Assembly: GCF_024137865.1 (NCBI RefSeq)
Contig: NZ_CP099960.1
Span: forward strand, 248,001-312,000
DNA: 64,000 nucleotides
Direction: 5' to 3'
Source: Moraxella sp. FZFQ2102
GTDB taxonomy: Bacteria > Pseudomonadota > Gammaproteobacteria > Pseudomonadales > Moraxellaceae
The notes beneath the pieces were generated by a model. That model did no database searches. It saw nothing but the letters and a program-made list of their open reading frames with translations, and was not told the DNA's origin. Each line of letters starts with the position of its first letter. Positions within the stretch are counted from its first letter, which is position 1. Below, piece by piece: positions 56,077 through 64,000 of this stretch. A program made the position numbers and the translations under genes.

Positions 56077-57849
56077 ATGAGTCAGTTTTGGATTAATATT
56101 CTATTTGTTGGTGCGTCGTTCGCGCTGTACTTCGGTATCGCGATTTGGGCGCGCGCTGGCTCTACCAAAGAGTTCTATGTCGCTGGTGGTGGCGTACACC
56201 CTGTGGTCAATGGTATGGCAACAGGCGCTGACTGGATGAGTGCGGCTTCGTTCATTTCGATGGCAGGTATGCTTGCCATGGGTGGCTATGCCGCATCGGC
56301 ATATTTGATGGGTTGGACAGGTGGTTTCGTACTACTTGCGCTACTACTTGCGCCGTATCTGCGTAAATTCGGTAAGTTCACCGTACCTGATTTCATCGGT
56401 GATCGCTTTTATTCTAAGACCGCGCGCCTTGTCGCTGTCGTGTGCTTGATCCTAGCGTGTACCACTTATGTTATCGGTCAGATGACTGGTGCAGGCGTTG
56501 CGTTCTCGCGCTTCTTAGAAGTTGATAGCACCACAGGTCTATTGATCGCGGCTGTCGTTGTACTTTTCTATGCTGTACTTGGTGGTATGAAAGGCATCAC
56601 CTATACTCAGGTGGCGCAGTACATCGTTTTGATGATTGCTTATATGGTGCCTGCGATTTTCATCTCGCTGAACTTAACTGGCAACCCAATCCCACAAATC
56701 GGTATGTTCGGCACAGATGTCGCAAGTGGTGTACCGCTGCTACAAAAGCTTGATATGCTGGTCACCGATCTTGGCTTTGATCAATACACCGCTGATGTGC
56801 CAAATAAGCTTAATATGTTCCTACTGACCATGTCATTGATGGTGGGTACTGCTGGTTTGCCACATGTTATCATCCGCTTCTTTACTGTACCAAAGGTCTC
56901 TGATGCGCGTACTTCGGCGGGCTGGACACTGTTCTTCATCGCCCTACTGTATACCACAGCCCCTGCGGTCGGCTCTATGGCGCGCCTAAACATCATCAAC
57001 ACCGTCTATCCAGAAGGTCGCGATGCCCCTACGCTTGTCCATGCTGAGCGTCCTGAGTGGATGACCAACTGGGAAAATACTGGTCTATTGAAGTTTGAAG
57101 ACAAAAACGGCGACGGTCGTATCCAGTACTATAATGACAAGAACGAAGAGTTCAATAATACTGTCGCTGCCGAAAAAGGCTGGGCTGGTAATGAGCTAAC
57201 CGTAAACAACGACATCTTGGTACTAGCAAACCCTGAAATTGCAAACCTACCAAGCTGGGTTATCGGTCTGATTGCTGCTGGTGGCTTGGCTGCTGCACTA
57301 TCTACCGCTGCAGGTCTGCTACTTGCGATCTCATCTGCGATCTCGCATGACTTGATCAAGAAAACCATCAAGCCTGATATTACTGATAAAGGTGAATTGA
57401 TGGCGGCTCGTATCTCAATGACTGTGGCAATCGCTGTTGCGACTTACCTAGGTATCAACCCACCAGGATTTGCCGCTCAGGTTGTTGCTGTTGCCTTTGG
57501 TATCGCAGGCTCTACCCTATTCCCTGCCTTGATGATGGGTATTTTCTCAAAACGCATCAACTCTGCAGGCGCAACAGCAGGTATGATTGTTGGTGGTGCG
57601 ATTACTTGTATCTATGTATTCTTGTACATGGGCTGGTTCTTCATCCCTGGTACCAACACCTTCGAAAACGTCGAAGCAGAATGGATCATGGGTATCTCAC
57701 CACTATCATTTGGCGCTATCGGTGCTTTGATCAACTTCGTGGTTGCGTTCATCGTGTCATCTATGACACCACCGCCACCAAAAGAAGTACAAGACCTAGT
57801 CGAAAGCGTCCGCTATCCAAAAGGTGCTGGTGCTGCTGTTGATCACTAA
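56077..57849 (+). CDS. Sodium:solute symporter (VC_2705/ActP-like)
   Basis: 590 residues of the SSS family with about 13 membrane helices; GADWMSAASFISMAGM, VPDFIGDRF and GTAGLPHVIIRFFTV match the VC_2705 subgroup near ActP acetate symporters. Substrate is likely a short carboxylate such as acetate, but is not proven. A periplasm- or cytoplasm-facing loop at 342-353 reads DKNGDGRIQYYN, like an EF-hand calcium loop, odd in a transporter core. Co-transcribed with the DUF4212 gene and ended by a terminator at 57869. Confidence 0.93.
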   Translation: MSQFWINILFVGASFALYFGIAIWARAGSTKEFYVAGGGVHPVVNGMATGADWMSAASFISMAGMLAMGGYAASAYLMGWTGGFVLLALLLAPYLRKFGKFTVPDFIGDRFYSKTARLVAVVCLILACTTYVIGQMTGAGVAFSRFLEVDSTTGLLIAAVVVLFYAVLGGMKGITYTQVAQYIVLMIAYMVPAIFISLNLTGNPIPQIGMFGTDVASGVPLLQKLDMLVTDLGFDQYTADVPNKLNMFLLTMSLMVGTAGLPHVIIRFFTVPKVSDARTSAGWTLFFIALLYTTAPAVGSMARLNIINTVYPEGRDAPTLVHAERPEWMTNWENTGLLKFEDKNGDGRIQYYNDKNEEFNNTVAAEKGWAGNELTVNNDILVLANPEIANLPSWVIGLIAAGGLAAALSTAAGLLLAISSAISHDLIKKTIKPDITDKGELMAARISMTVAIAVATYLGINPPGFAAQVVAVAFGIAGSTLFPALMMGIFSKRINSAGATAGMIVGGAITCIYVFLYMGWFFIPGTNTFENVEAEWIMGISPLSFGAIGALINFVVAFIVSSMTPPPPKEVQDLVESVRYPKGAGAAVDH

Positions 57850-57868
57850 TCAACCTACCCACCTTCTC

Positions 57869-57894
57869 AAAAGTCGTCCACTTGGGCGGCTTTT
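57869..57894 (+). terminator. Terminator of the symporter operon
   Basis: AAAAGTCGTCC / GGGCGGCTTTT stem (G-T pair allowed) with a short loop and TTTTGTTTTT after it. Confidence 0.8.
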
Positions 57895-57996
57895 GTTTTT
57901 GGTGACTAAGTCGCAATTATTACTATCACATCACCCAAAAGCATAAATCAAAACCAATCCAGCCAAAAAGACAACGACACAGATAAGTTGCAAAAA

Positions 57997-58020
57997 ATGC
58001 ACCCAATTGATTGAGTGCAT
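57997..58020 (-). terminator. Terminator of folD
   Basis: ATGCACTCAA / TTGGGTGCAT stem with a 4-base loop and TTTTTT on the minus strand, 24 bases past the stop. Confidence 0.8.
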
Positions 58021-58043
58021 GGATCATCACAACAAAATGATGA

Positions 58044-58898
58044 TTAAGCCAATCCTGCTTCTTTTTCGGCAGCTTCGACTGTTTGGCGAATCAGAGTGTT
58101 GATCGTCATTGGACCGACACCACCTGGTACTGGTGTGTATGCCGATGCCACCGCTTCGATACCACCCAGCTCGATATCACCGCAGCCGCCTGTATCCGTC
58201 GGGTGAAAACCTGCATCCACCACCACAGCACCAGGCTTGATCCAGTCTTTTTTGATTAGCTCAGGCACGCCGACCGCACCGACGACGATGTCAGCATTGG
58301 CGATATGGCTTGGCAAATCTTTGGTCTTAGAGTGGCAAATGGTAACGGTGCAATTGGCGTTCAGCAGCATCATTGCCATTGGCTTACCAAGAATGGCACT
58401 ACGACCGACGACGACAGCGTGCTTACCAGCCAACTCAACATTGTAGTGATTCAGCAAGTGCATGATGCCCTGCGGTGTGCATGAACCATAAGCAGGCTCA
58501 CCCATCGACATATTACCAAAACCTAGACAGGTCACGCCATCGACATCTTTGGCCAAGCTAATACGGTCAAAGCACGCACGCTCATCAATCTGAGCAGGCA
58601 CTGGATGCTGTAGCAAAATCCCATGCACATCACGGTTGGCATTGAGCTCATCAATCTTGGCAAGTAGTTCTTCAGTCGTCGTGCTTTCAGGCATCTCGAC
58701 ACGAATGCTGTCCATGCCCACGCGCTTACAGGCATTGCCCTTCATGCGCACATAAGTCGCTGATGCTGGGTCGTCACCCACCAAAATCGTCGCCAAAATC
58801 GGCGTACGCGCAGTCTTTGCCTTATAAGTCTCAACACGCGATTTTAATTCATTTTCAATCTGTGCTGCCAATGCTTTGCCGTCTAGTACCAATGCCAT
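58044..58898 (-). CDS. folD: Methylenetetrahydrofolate dehydrogenase / cyclohydrolase
   Basis: 284 residues, the bifunctional FolD that interconverts 5,10-methylene- and 10-formyl-THF with NADP. Catalytic lysine region [45 protein letters not shown], and [15 protein letters not shown] near the C-terminus are all intact. Monocistronic; lies next to hpt, both serving purine supply, but in separate units as a 71-base gap suggests. Confidence 0.97.
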   Translation of the reverse strand: MALVLDGKALAAQIENELKSRVETYKAKTARTPILATILVGDDPASATYVRMKGNACKRVGMDSIRVEMPESTTTEELLAKIDELNANRDVHGILLQHPVPAQIDERACFDRISLAKDVDGVTCLGFGNMSMGEPAYGSCTPQGIMHLLNHYNVELAGKHAVVVGRSAILGKPMAMMLLNANCTVTICHSKTKDLPSHIANADIVVGAVGVPELIKKDWIKPGAVVVDAGFHPTDTGGCGDIELGGIEAVASAYTPVPGGVGPMTINTLIRQTVEAAEKEAGLA

Positions 58899-58969
58899 AG
58901 CTCACCTGTATAAGTTTGGGTTAAAGATTGGGAAATTATAGTCAATTTGAGGGAAATTTGCTAGTCGTA

Positions 58970-59506
58970 TCACAACCCAATCTCACCAATGAAAGGTAGA
59001 TGGCGATATTTTTGGTCATAATCCAGACCATAGCCCACGATAAAGCGGTCTTCAACTTCAAAACCCATAAACTTGACAGACATCTCAATCTCACGGCGTG
59101 ATGGCTTACTCACCAAAGTGCATAGCTCAATTGAATTTGGCTCACGAGTTTGTAGGATTTCCACGACTTTTGACAAGGTGCGACCAGAGTCGATGATGTC
59201 TTCAACAATCAGTACATCTTTGCCTTTGATTTCGCTGTCCAAGTCTTTGATGATTTTAACATCGCCACTTGAGACAGTACTTTTGTTAATATAACTTGAT
59301 ACAGTCATAAAATCAATTTCATGTGGCTTAGTGACTTCACGGCACAAATCCGCCATAAAAATCACCGAACCACGCAGCAAACCCACCAAAATCAGCTCTT
59401 TATCACTGTCTTTGTAATGAGCATTGATCTGCTCGCCCAATTCTTTAACACGCTTTGAGATTTCTTCAGCAGAAATCATGACATTCATCTGACGCGGTTC
59501 GCTCAT
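58970..59506 (-). CDS. hpt: Hypoxanthine phosphoribosyltransferase
   Basis: 178 residues, standard length. PRPP-binding VLIVEDIIDSGRTLSKV (about 98-114), GLLRGSVIFMADL near 43-55 and VGYGLDYDQKYRHLPFIG at the end. Salvages hypoxanthine (and guanine) to nucleotides; a purine permease at 7176 could supply the base. It follows the serine-hydrolase gene by 45 bases on the same strand. Confidence 0.96.
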   Translation of the reverse strand: MSEPRQMNVMISAEEISKRVKELGEQINAHYKDSDKELILVGLLRGSVIFMADLCREVTKPHEIDFMTVSSYINKSTVSSGDVKIIKDLDSEIKGKDVLIVEDIIDSGRTLSKVVEILQTREPNSIELCTLVSKPSRREIEMSVKFMGFEVEDRFIVGYGLDYDQKYRHLPFIGEIGL

Positions 59507-59551
59507 GGCTACTCCTAAGATAAAATTGTGATACTTATAAATTAAGGTGAA

Positions 59552-60817
59552 TCATTGTGCAATACCCAATGCCATCTCTGATAATGCAAATTGGCGAATA
59601 TCATTAAGCATCGTGGTATCAAAATTATGAATAAAAACAAAAGACAGCTTGCGAGTAGGGTCACAAAACGCCACCGAGCCATTATAACCCATGTGTCCAT
59701 AGGCGGCGTCGGTGTTTTGTAGACTAAACACACGATGAAAACCCATTCGCCAACGCATATTAGCAGGCATGACCGCATCAAATCCATCGGTATGCACCGT
59801 GCGCATCTGTGATAAAGTATCAGCATCGATCAGCACCTTATCATCCACCACGCCATTATTGGCGTGCATGGCGTAGATTTTGGCAAGTGCATTAGCGGTA
59901 GAGACGCCGTTTGCCGCAGGAATACACGCCATCAGTACATCGGAGCGGTGATATTCTAGCCCATCGCGACTGTTTGGCATGAGTGCATTTTTATAATTGG
60001 CAAGGTTCATGCGACTGGTGTCAAAGTACAAGCGATTCACCGCAGCAGTGCTGATCGGCGCATCACCGAGTGCAGGCTGCCAAAGCTGTGCTGCTGGCAA
60101 ATGCGCAAGGGTCGCAAGCGTCTCTGGGCTATCAGGCTTCAGTACAGGCTTGCGGCGCGGTGTGTTTTCGGTTGGCAATTCATAAAAATAGCGTTCTGGC
60201 TTGGCAATCTGTGCCACCAACGACTCAGGTACACCATAAAACAGCTCGGCCGATACGCCCAAAGGCTGTGCCAAATAAGTATCCAGTGCATCATTGACGC
60301 TCATGCCAGTCACGCGCTCGACCACACCGCCCAAGACCCAACCTGAGACCAAAGCACTGTACGCGCTGGCATACTGCTGCTCCGCTTGTCCGCGTGGCAC
60401 ACCCACAGGCATGGCGGCGATTTTACTTGTCATACCTTGCCAATCAAGCAAATCATTGGCATCGGTAGTGACGCTTGTGATGTCAAATAAGCCTGCGCTA
60501 TGAGTTAAAACATCTTGCAGGCGGATGTCTTGCTTGCCATTTTGGACAAAGTCTGCCCAATAAGTCGCAATCGGCACATCATAGCGCACAAGCCCACGAC
60601 TGACCAAAACCGCGATCAAAGTCGCCATCACGCCTTTACCGATCGAAAAATTCACCGATAAAGTTGATGATGACCACGGCAGCTCAGGCAGCGCTTGACC
60701 CACAGCGGTATCGACGACTTTTTTGCCTTGATGATAAATCACCAAAGCACCGCCAGCAGGCGCATCGTCGAGTTGTAATTTTTTTAAAATATCTTCAAAA
60801 TCTTGCCAATTTGACAT
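59552..60817 (-). CDS. Beta-lactamase-fold serine hydrolase (EstB-like)
   Basis: 421 residues of the class C beta-lactamase/esterase family. Nucleophile S58 in S58-IG-K61 (FSIGKGVMAT), second motif Y153-S-A (YASAYSALVSGW), and a late HMGYNGSVAF that takes the place of the KTG box. There is no signal peptide, so it is likely a cytoplasmic esterase or peptidase rather than an antibiotic-resistance enzyme. Family 8 carboxylesterases are the nearest recollection. Substrate unknown. Confidence 0.85.
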   Translation of the reverse strand: MSNWQDFEDILKKLQLDDAPAGGALVIYHQGKKVVDTAVGQALPELPWSSSTLSVNFSIGKGVMATLIAVLVSRGLVRYDVPIATYWADFVQNGKQDIRLQDVLTHSAGLFDITSVTTDANDLLDWQGMTSKIAAMPVGVPRGQAEQQYASAYSALVSGWVLGGVVERVTGMSVNDALDTYLAQPLGVSAELFYGVPESLVAQIAKPERYFYELPTENTPRRKPVLKPDSPETLATLAHLPAAQLWQPALGDAPISTAAVNRLYFDTSRMNLANYKNALMPNSRDGLEYHRSDVLMACIPAANGVSTANALAKIYAMHANNGVVDDKVLIDADTLSQMRTVHTDGFDAVMPANMRWRMGFHRVFSLQNTDAAYGHMGYNGSVAFCDPTRKLSFVFIHNFDTTMLNDIRQFALSEMALGIAQ

Positions 60818-60848
60818 AATCTATTCTTTTATTATTATTTACAATCAA

Positions 60849-61742
60849 TCACAAAAAAGCGATGCTGCCGACCAAATGCGGCTTATCGCTAGAGACGGCA
60901 TACAGCCCAAATTCAATGCCCAAATCACACGGCACATCGCTGATCAGCTCAGCTTTCGATGGCAAAAAGACAGGCTGCTTGAACGCCACTTCCACCGTAT
61001 AAGCAGCAGGCAGTTTATAGGCTTTGGATAGCAGTGCCAGTGATTTGGCTTTGGTCCACATTCCATGCGCGATCGCCTTTGGAAAGCCGAACGCACGCGC
61101 TGACAATGGGTGTAGGTGAATTAGGTTAAAATCCCCTGAGACAAACGCATAACGGCGACCGATGTCTTCAGGTACATCAACCACAGTATGCAGTCCGCCT
61201 TCGATCACTTCAGGCTTAGGGTTGGCTGTCTCAGGCTTGGCAGGATTGGCAGCGCGTTCTTGCTTGCTCTTTTTTTGGCGCGACAGATAAGTCGATACGC
61301 CTTGCCAAATCACTTCATCACCAATCGATACCGTGGTGATAAAGTCAAACTGCTGCCCCTTATCATGTGCCTTAAGATTATCCAATCGTACCGCCATCGA
61401 CACCGTCTCGGTATCGAAAATCACGCGATGCTGCGTAACGCTGTTGTGGATATGCACCAGTCCTAGCATCGCAAAAGGAAAATCAGGCTTTGCCATCATA
61501 TTCATCTGCAAAGTCTGCGACAGCACCGCAAAATAAGTCGCAGGCACACGCCCATCATCCATAAAGCCGCAAATCTTGCGATACTCGCGCAGATTACCCT
61601 GGTCGATCACCAGTTTCTCGACGCTATACACCGCCGTCGGCAACTCGCTTGCCTTGCTGTCACCATGCGGCAATAGGCTTTTGATGACATTGGCATAAGT
61701 TGTGTGTATTTTTGGCAATTCTTTAAATTGCAAATCTGACAT
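60849..61742 (-). CDS. MaoC-like dehydratase (hotdog fold)
   Basis: 297 residues, double-hotdog. The hydratase-2 motif with D204 and H209 (SGDFNLIHLHPLSARAFGF) lies in the C-terminal half; the N-terminal half is a degenerate hotdog. A basic linker (about 155-175, RQKKSKQERAANPAKPE) joins the two. It probably hydrates/dehydrates acyl-thioesters and is clustered with a FabG-type reductase (82 bases upstream) and a divergent thiolase, so a fatty acid or PHA-like cycle is likely. Confidence 0.85.
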   Translation of the reverse strand: MSDLQFKELPKIHTTYANVIKSLLPHGDSKASELPTAVYSVEKLVIDQGNLREYRKICGFMDDGRVPATYFAVLSQTLQMNMMAKPDFPFAMLGLVHIHNSVTQHRVIFDTETVSMAVRLDNLKAHDKGQQFDFITTVSIGDEVIWQGVSTYLSRQKKSKQERAANPAKPETANPKPEVIEGGLHTVVDVPEDIGRRYAFVSGDFNLIHLHPLSARAFGFPKAIAHGMWTKAKSLALLSKAYKLPAAYTVEVAFKQPVFLPSKAELISDVPCDLGIEFGLYAVSSDKPHLVGSIAFL

Positions 61743-61824
61743 AACACTTCCTTTTGGCTTTTGATCGTGCTGATTATATTAAGTGTATTAGCATAATCAG
61801 CACGATTTATTTATAAATACTAAA

Positions 61825-63195
61825 TTATGCACCCAATAGGCTCTGACCACAGACGCGGACGATGTTGCCATTGATGCCGCCTGCTTGTGGCGCGATCATC
61901 CATGCGATGGTCTCAGCGACATCCACAGGCTCACCACCTTGGCTCATTGAGTTCATACGACGGCCTGCTTCACGGATGGCAAATGGGATTTGACCTGTCA
62001 TCTTGGTCCCGATAAATCCAGGGGCGACAGCGTTAATCGTACGCGCCGAATCAGCAAATAGCTTGGCGGTCGCTTCCACAAGCCCAATCACCCCAGCCTT
62101 ACTCATCGCGTAGTTGGTCTGACCCAAGTTCCCTGCAATGCCTGAGATGCTTGACACGCAGACGATGCGCGCAGCGTCAGATAAGCCATTGGCATCAAGC
62201 AGATGCGCATTGATATTGGCGATGGCAGCAAGGTTGATATTCATCACCAGATCCCACTGTTCATCACTCATCTTCGCCAAAGTCTTATCGCGCGTCACGC
62301 CTGCATTATGCACGACGCCATCCAGCACGCCGCACGCTTTGATGATTTGGCTACCCGCATCTGGATCGGTGATGTCAAGCGGCAATGCAAAACCGCCAAT
62401 CTCGCCTGCCACCGCTTGCAAATCTGCCAAAGCTTGTGGCACATCTAGACAATACACCTTCGCGCCATCACGCGCCAGCACTTGGGCGATTGCTTTGCCG
62501 ATACCGCGACTTGCGCCTGTGACTAGCACCTTTTTGCCTGCCAAAGTATCACTTGTGGCTTGGGCAGATTTTTTGATCACCACCGCTTGACCTGAGACAT
62601 AGGCAGATTTGGCTGACATGAAGAAATTCAGCGTATGCGCAAGCTCAGATTCCGCGCCTTTTTGGACATACAGCACTTGGGCGGTGATGCCTTTTTTGAA
62701 CTCTTTGCCGATCGATTTGACAAAGCCAAGCAGTGCGCGCTGAGCCATCGCAAAGCCAATGTCTGTACCTGTGCAGCACTCGGGACGCGCAATGACAATC
62801 ACTCTGCCTGATGATTTGATCGAACGGGCGATCGCGTGGAAAAATTCATAAGCCTGCTTAAGCTCGGCTGCCGTGCGGATATTGGTCGCATCAAAAATCG
62901 CCACTTTAAAGCGCGCGTTCTCATCCGTCAATCGCTCGCTTAAACTACCTGCCTTAGCGGTGAAAATATCAGCCTGATTACAAGACACCTTGGCATCATG
63001 CCCTGCCAAAATACGCGCCAACTCATCGCGCACACTGCTGTCATCACCAAGTGACAATCCCAACGCCACTTCGCCGCGCACCACAGGCTGTCCCAGCTCA
63101 TAGCGGTCAAGCTTAATCGGCATCGGCAGGCCCAGATTTTTGGCTACTTTTCTGCCGATTGATGACTGTACCAATTCACCATAACGATCGCTCAT
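61825..63195 (-). CDS. Two-domain 3-oxoacyl-ACP/CoA reductase (FabG4-like)
   Basis: 456 residues from ATG 63195 (AAGGAG upstream; open codons to 63234 are discarded). The C-terminal 240 residues are a normal short-chain dehydrogenase: TGASRGIG (226-233), NAG (297-299), S349 and Y362-xxx-K366. The first 210 residues are an extra Rossmann-like domain without its own catalytic set, as in mycobacterial FabG4. Reduces 3-oxoacyl thioesters. Grouped with MaoC and the thiolase. Confidence 0.9.
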   Translation of the reverse strand: MSDRYGELVQSSIGRKVAKNLGLPMPIKLDRYELGQPVVRGEVALGLSLGDDSSVRDELARILAGHDAKVSCNQADIFTAKAGSLSERLTDENARFKVAIFDATNIRTAAELKQAYEFFHAIARSIKSSGRVIVIARPECCTGTDIGFAMAQRALLGFVKSIGKEFKKGITAQVLYVQKGAESELAHTLNFFMSAKSAYVSGQAVVIKKSAQATSDTLAGKKVLVTGASRGIGKAIAQVLARDGAKVYCLDVPQALADLQAVAGEIGGFALPLDITDPDAGSQIIKACGVLDGVVHNAGVTRDKTLAKMSDEQWDLVMNINLAAIANINAHLLDANGLSDAARIVCVSSISGIAGNLGQTNYAMSKAGVIGLVEATAKLFADSARTINAVAPGFIGTKMTGQIPFAIREAGRRMNSMSQGGEPVDVAETIAWMIAPQAGGINGNIVRVCGQSLLGA

Positions 63196-63471
63196 ATTTT
63201 GCTCCTTTGTTATTAAATCGCCCTTTACCGCCAAGGCTGATCGATGTTTATTCTTGATAAATTACAAATAATAACTGTTTATTTTATCACAGTTAAGCCC
63301 TATTATTACAAAAATCTTGACGATGTACAGCCAAAATTCATACCTATAAAAATTTGGTTTATAAAACTCAATTTTTCATAACTATTTATTATAATAGGTG
63401 AAAACTTTTCGCATTTAAGCAGTAAAGGTGGTATGCTTAGGATATTCAATCATTTTTTAAGGAAGAATCTC

Positions 63472-64000
63472 ATGAGCCAAATCAAAAAAGTCGCCATCAT
63501 CGGCGGTAATCGCATCCCTTTTGCGCGCAGTAATGGCGCGTACGCTGACGCAAGCAATATCGATATGCTCACCGCTGCCTTGGATGGCTTGATTGAGCGA
63601 TTTGATTTGGCTGATAAGCCAATCGGTGAAGTGGTTGCAGGTACTGTACTTAAGCATAGCAATGATCTGAACTTGACGCGTGAAGCGGTGCTGAACACGC
63701 GTCTGCCTGCCACCACACCCACTTATGACATCTCGCAAGCGTGCGGCACAGGGCTGCAGTCTGCCTTTGCTGTCGCGAATAAAATCGCGCTTGGCATCAT
63801 TGACAGCGGCATCGCAGGCGGTACAGACACCACATCGGACGCACCGATTGCACTCGGTGATGGACTGCGCAAAGCCTTGATCCGCCTTGGCAATGCCAAA
63901 ACTGCCAAAGATCGCTTGACGGCACTTGCCAGTATCAATCCAAAAGACTTAATTGCCTTTCCACAAAATGGTGAGTCTCGCACACAGCTATCCATGGGTG
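63472..64000 (+). CDS. Acetyl-CoA acyltransferase/acetyltransferase (thiolase), 3' end missing
   Basis: Starts at ATG 63472 (AAGGAAG 8 bases before) and remains open to the window edge: 176 codons of an expected 420-440. MSQIKKVAIIGGNRIPFAR, and the acyl-enzyme cysteine C91 in DISQACGTGLQSAFA, mark the thiolase family; the form recalls FadI-like enzymes. It condenses or cleaves acyl-CoA units. Divergent from the FabG4-like gene over a 276-base AT-rich gap, with which it likely works. Confidence 0.92.
   Translation, partial: MSQIKKVAIIGGNRIPFARSNGAYADASNIDMLTAALDGLIERFDLADKPIGEVVAGTVLKHSNDLNLTREAVLNTRLPATTPTYDISQACGTGLQSAFAVANKIALGIIDSGIAGGTDTTSDAPIALGDGLRKALIRLGNAKTAKDRLTALASINPKDLIAFPQNGESRTQLSMG

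Noticed and set aside
59552..60817. Antibiotic-resistance beta-lactamase
   Set aside because: There is no signal peptide, the second motif is YSA rather than YxN, and the KTG box is absent; an esterase is more likely.

Overview
The window looks like chromosomal DNA of a gammaproteobacterium of the family Moraxellaceae, most likely Moraxella or a close relative. This rests on the gene content and gene order (rlmN-ispG-hisS-yfgM-bamB-der; cysI-DUF934-cysG; a neisserial/Moraxella-type adhesin complex protein; a DUF4212/sodium symporter pair) and on a UmuD with the long N-terminus seen in this family. The genus is inferred, not proven.

Positions 1-20,785 are core genes: assimilatory sulfite reduction (cysI, DUF934, cysG), an unusual HTH-aminotransferase fusion with its own array of repeated boxes, msrB, a purine permease, amtB-glnK, lpxB-rnhB, and the minus-strand block der, bamB, yfgM, hisS, ispG, rlmN.

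Positions 20,786-40,878 are an integrated genomic island of about 20 kb in the 3' end of a tRNA-Leu(CAA) gene. A 94-bp imperfect direct repeat (tRNA 3' end plus its terminator) bounds it, and a tyrosine integrase sits beside the intact tRNA. Its backbone resembles CP4-57/P4-type cryptic elements: an AlpA regulator, a Gp3-like directionality-factor candidate, a YqaJ exonuclease, a DUF932 (YfjQ-like) protein and a YagK/YfjJ (inovirus Gp2-like) protein. Its cargo is AT-rich: a class II Fic protein; a tight six-gene operon (N6-adenine methyltransferase, C5-cytosine methyltransferase, small PD-(D/E)XK protein, McrB-like motor, LlaJI-like nuclease, frameshifted PIN-like protein); a umuD/umuC pair with a shared operator-like motif; and an unrecognised gene with its own promoter. 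The six-gene operon is the best candidate for an undescribed or hybrid defence system.

Positions 40,879-64,000 return to core genes: nrdB with its ferredoxin yfaE, the ACP-like secreted protein, metZ, two tandem sulfate-binding lipoproteins, a DUF4126-dacB-PHA-granule-protein operon, dcd, a cNMP/CBS/nucleotidyltransferase signalling protein with a DnaQ-like exonuclease, an IS110-family insertion, the DUF4212/symporter pair, folD, hpt, a serine hydrolase, and a MaoC-FabG-thiolase fatty-acid cluster that runs off the right edge. The sulfur theme (cysI, cysG, sulfate-binding proteins, metZ) recurs on both sides of the island.
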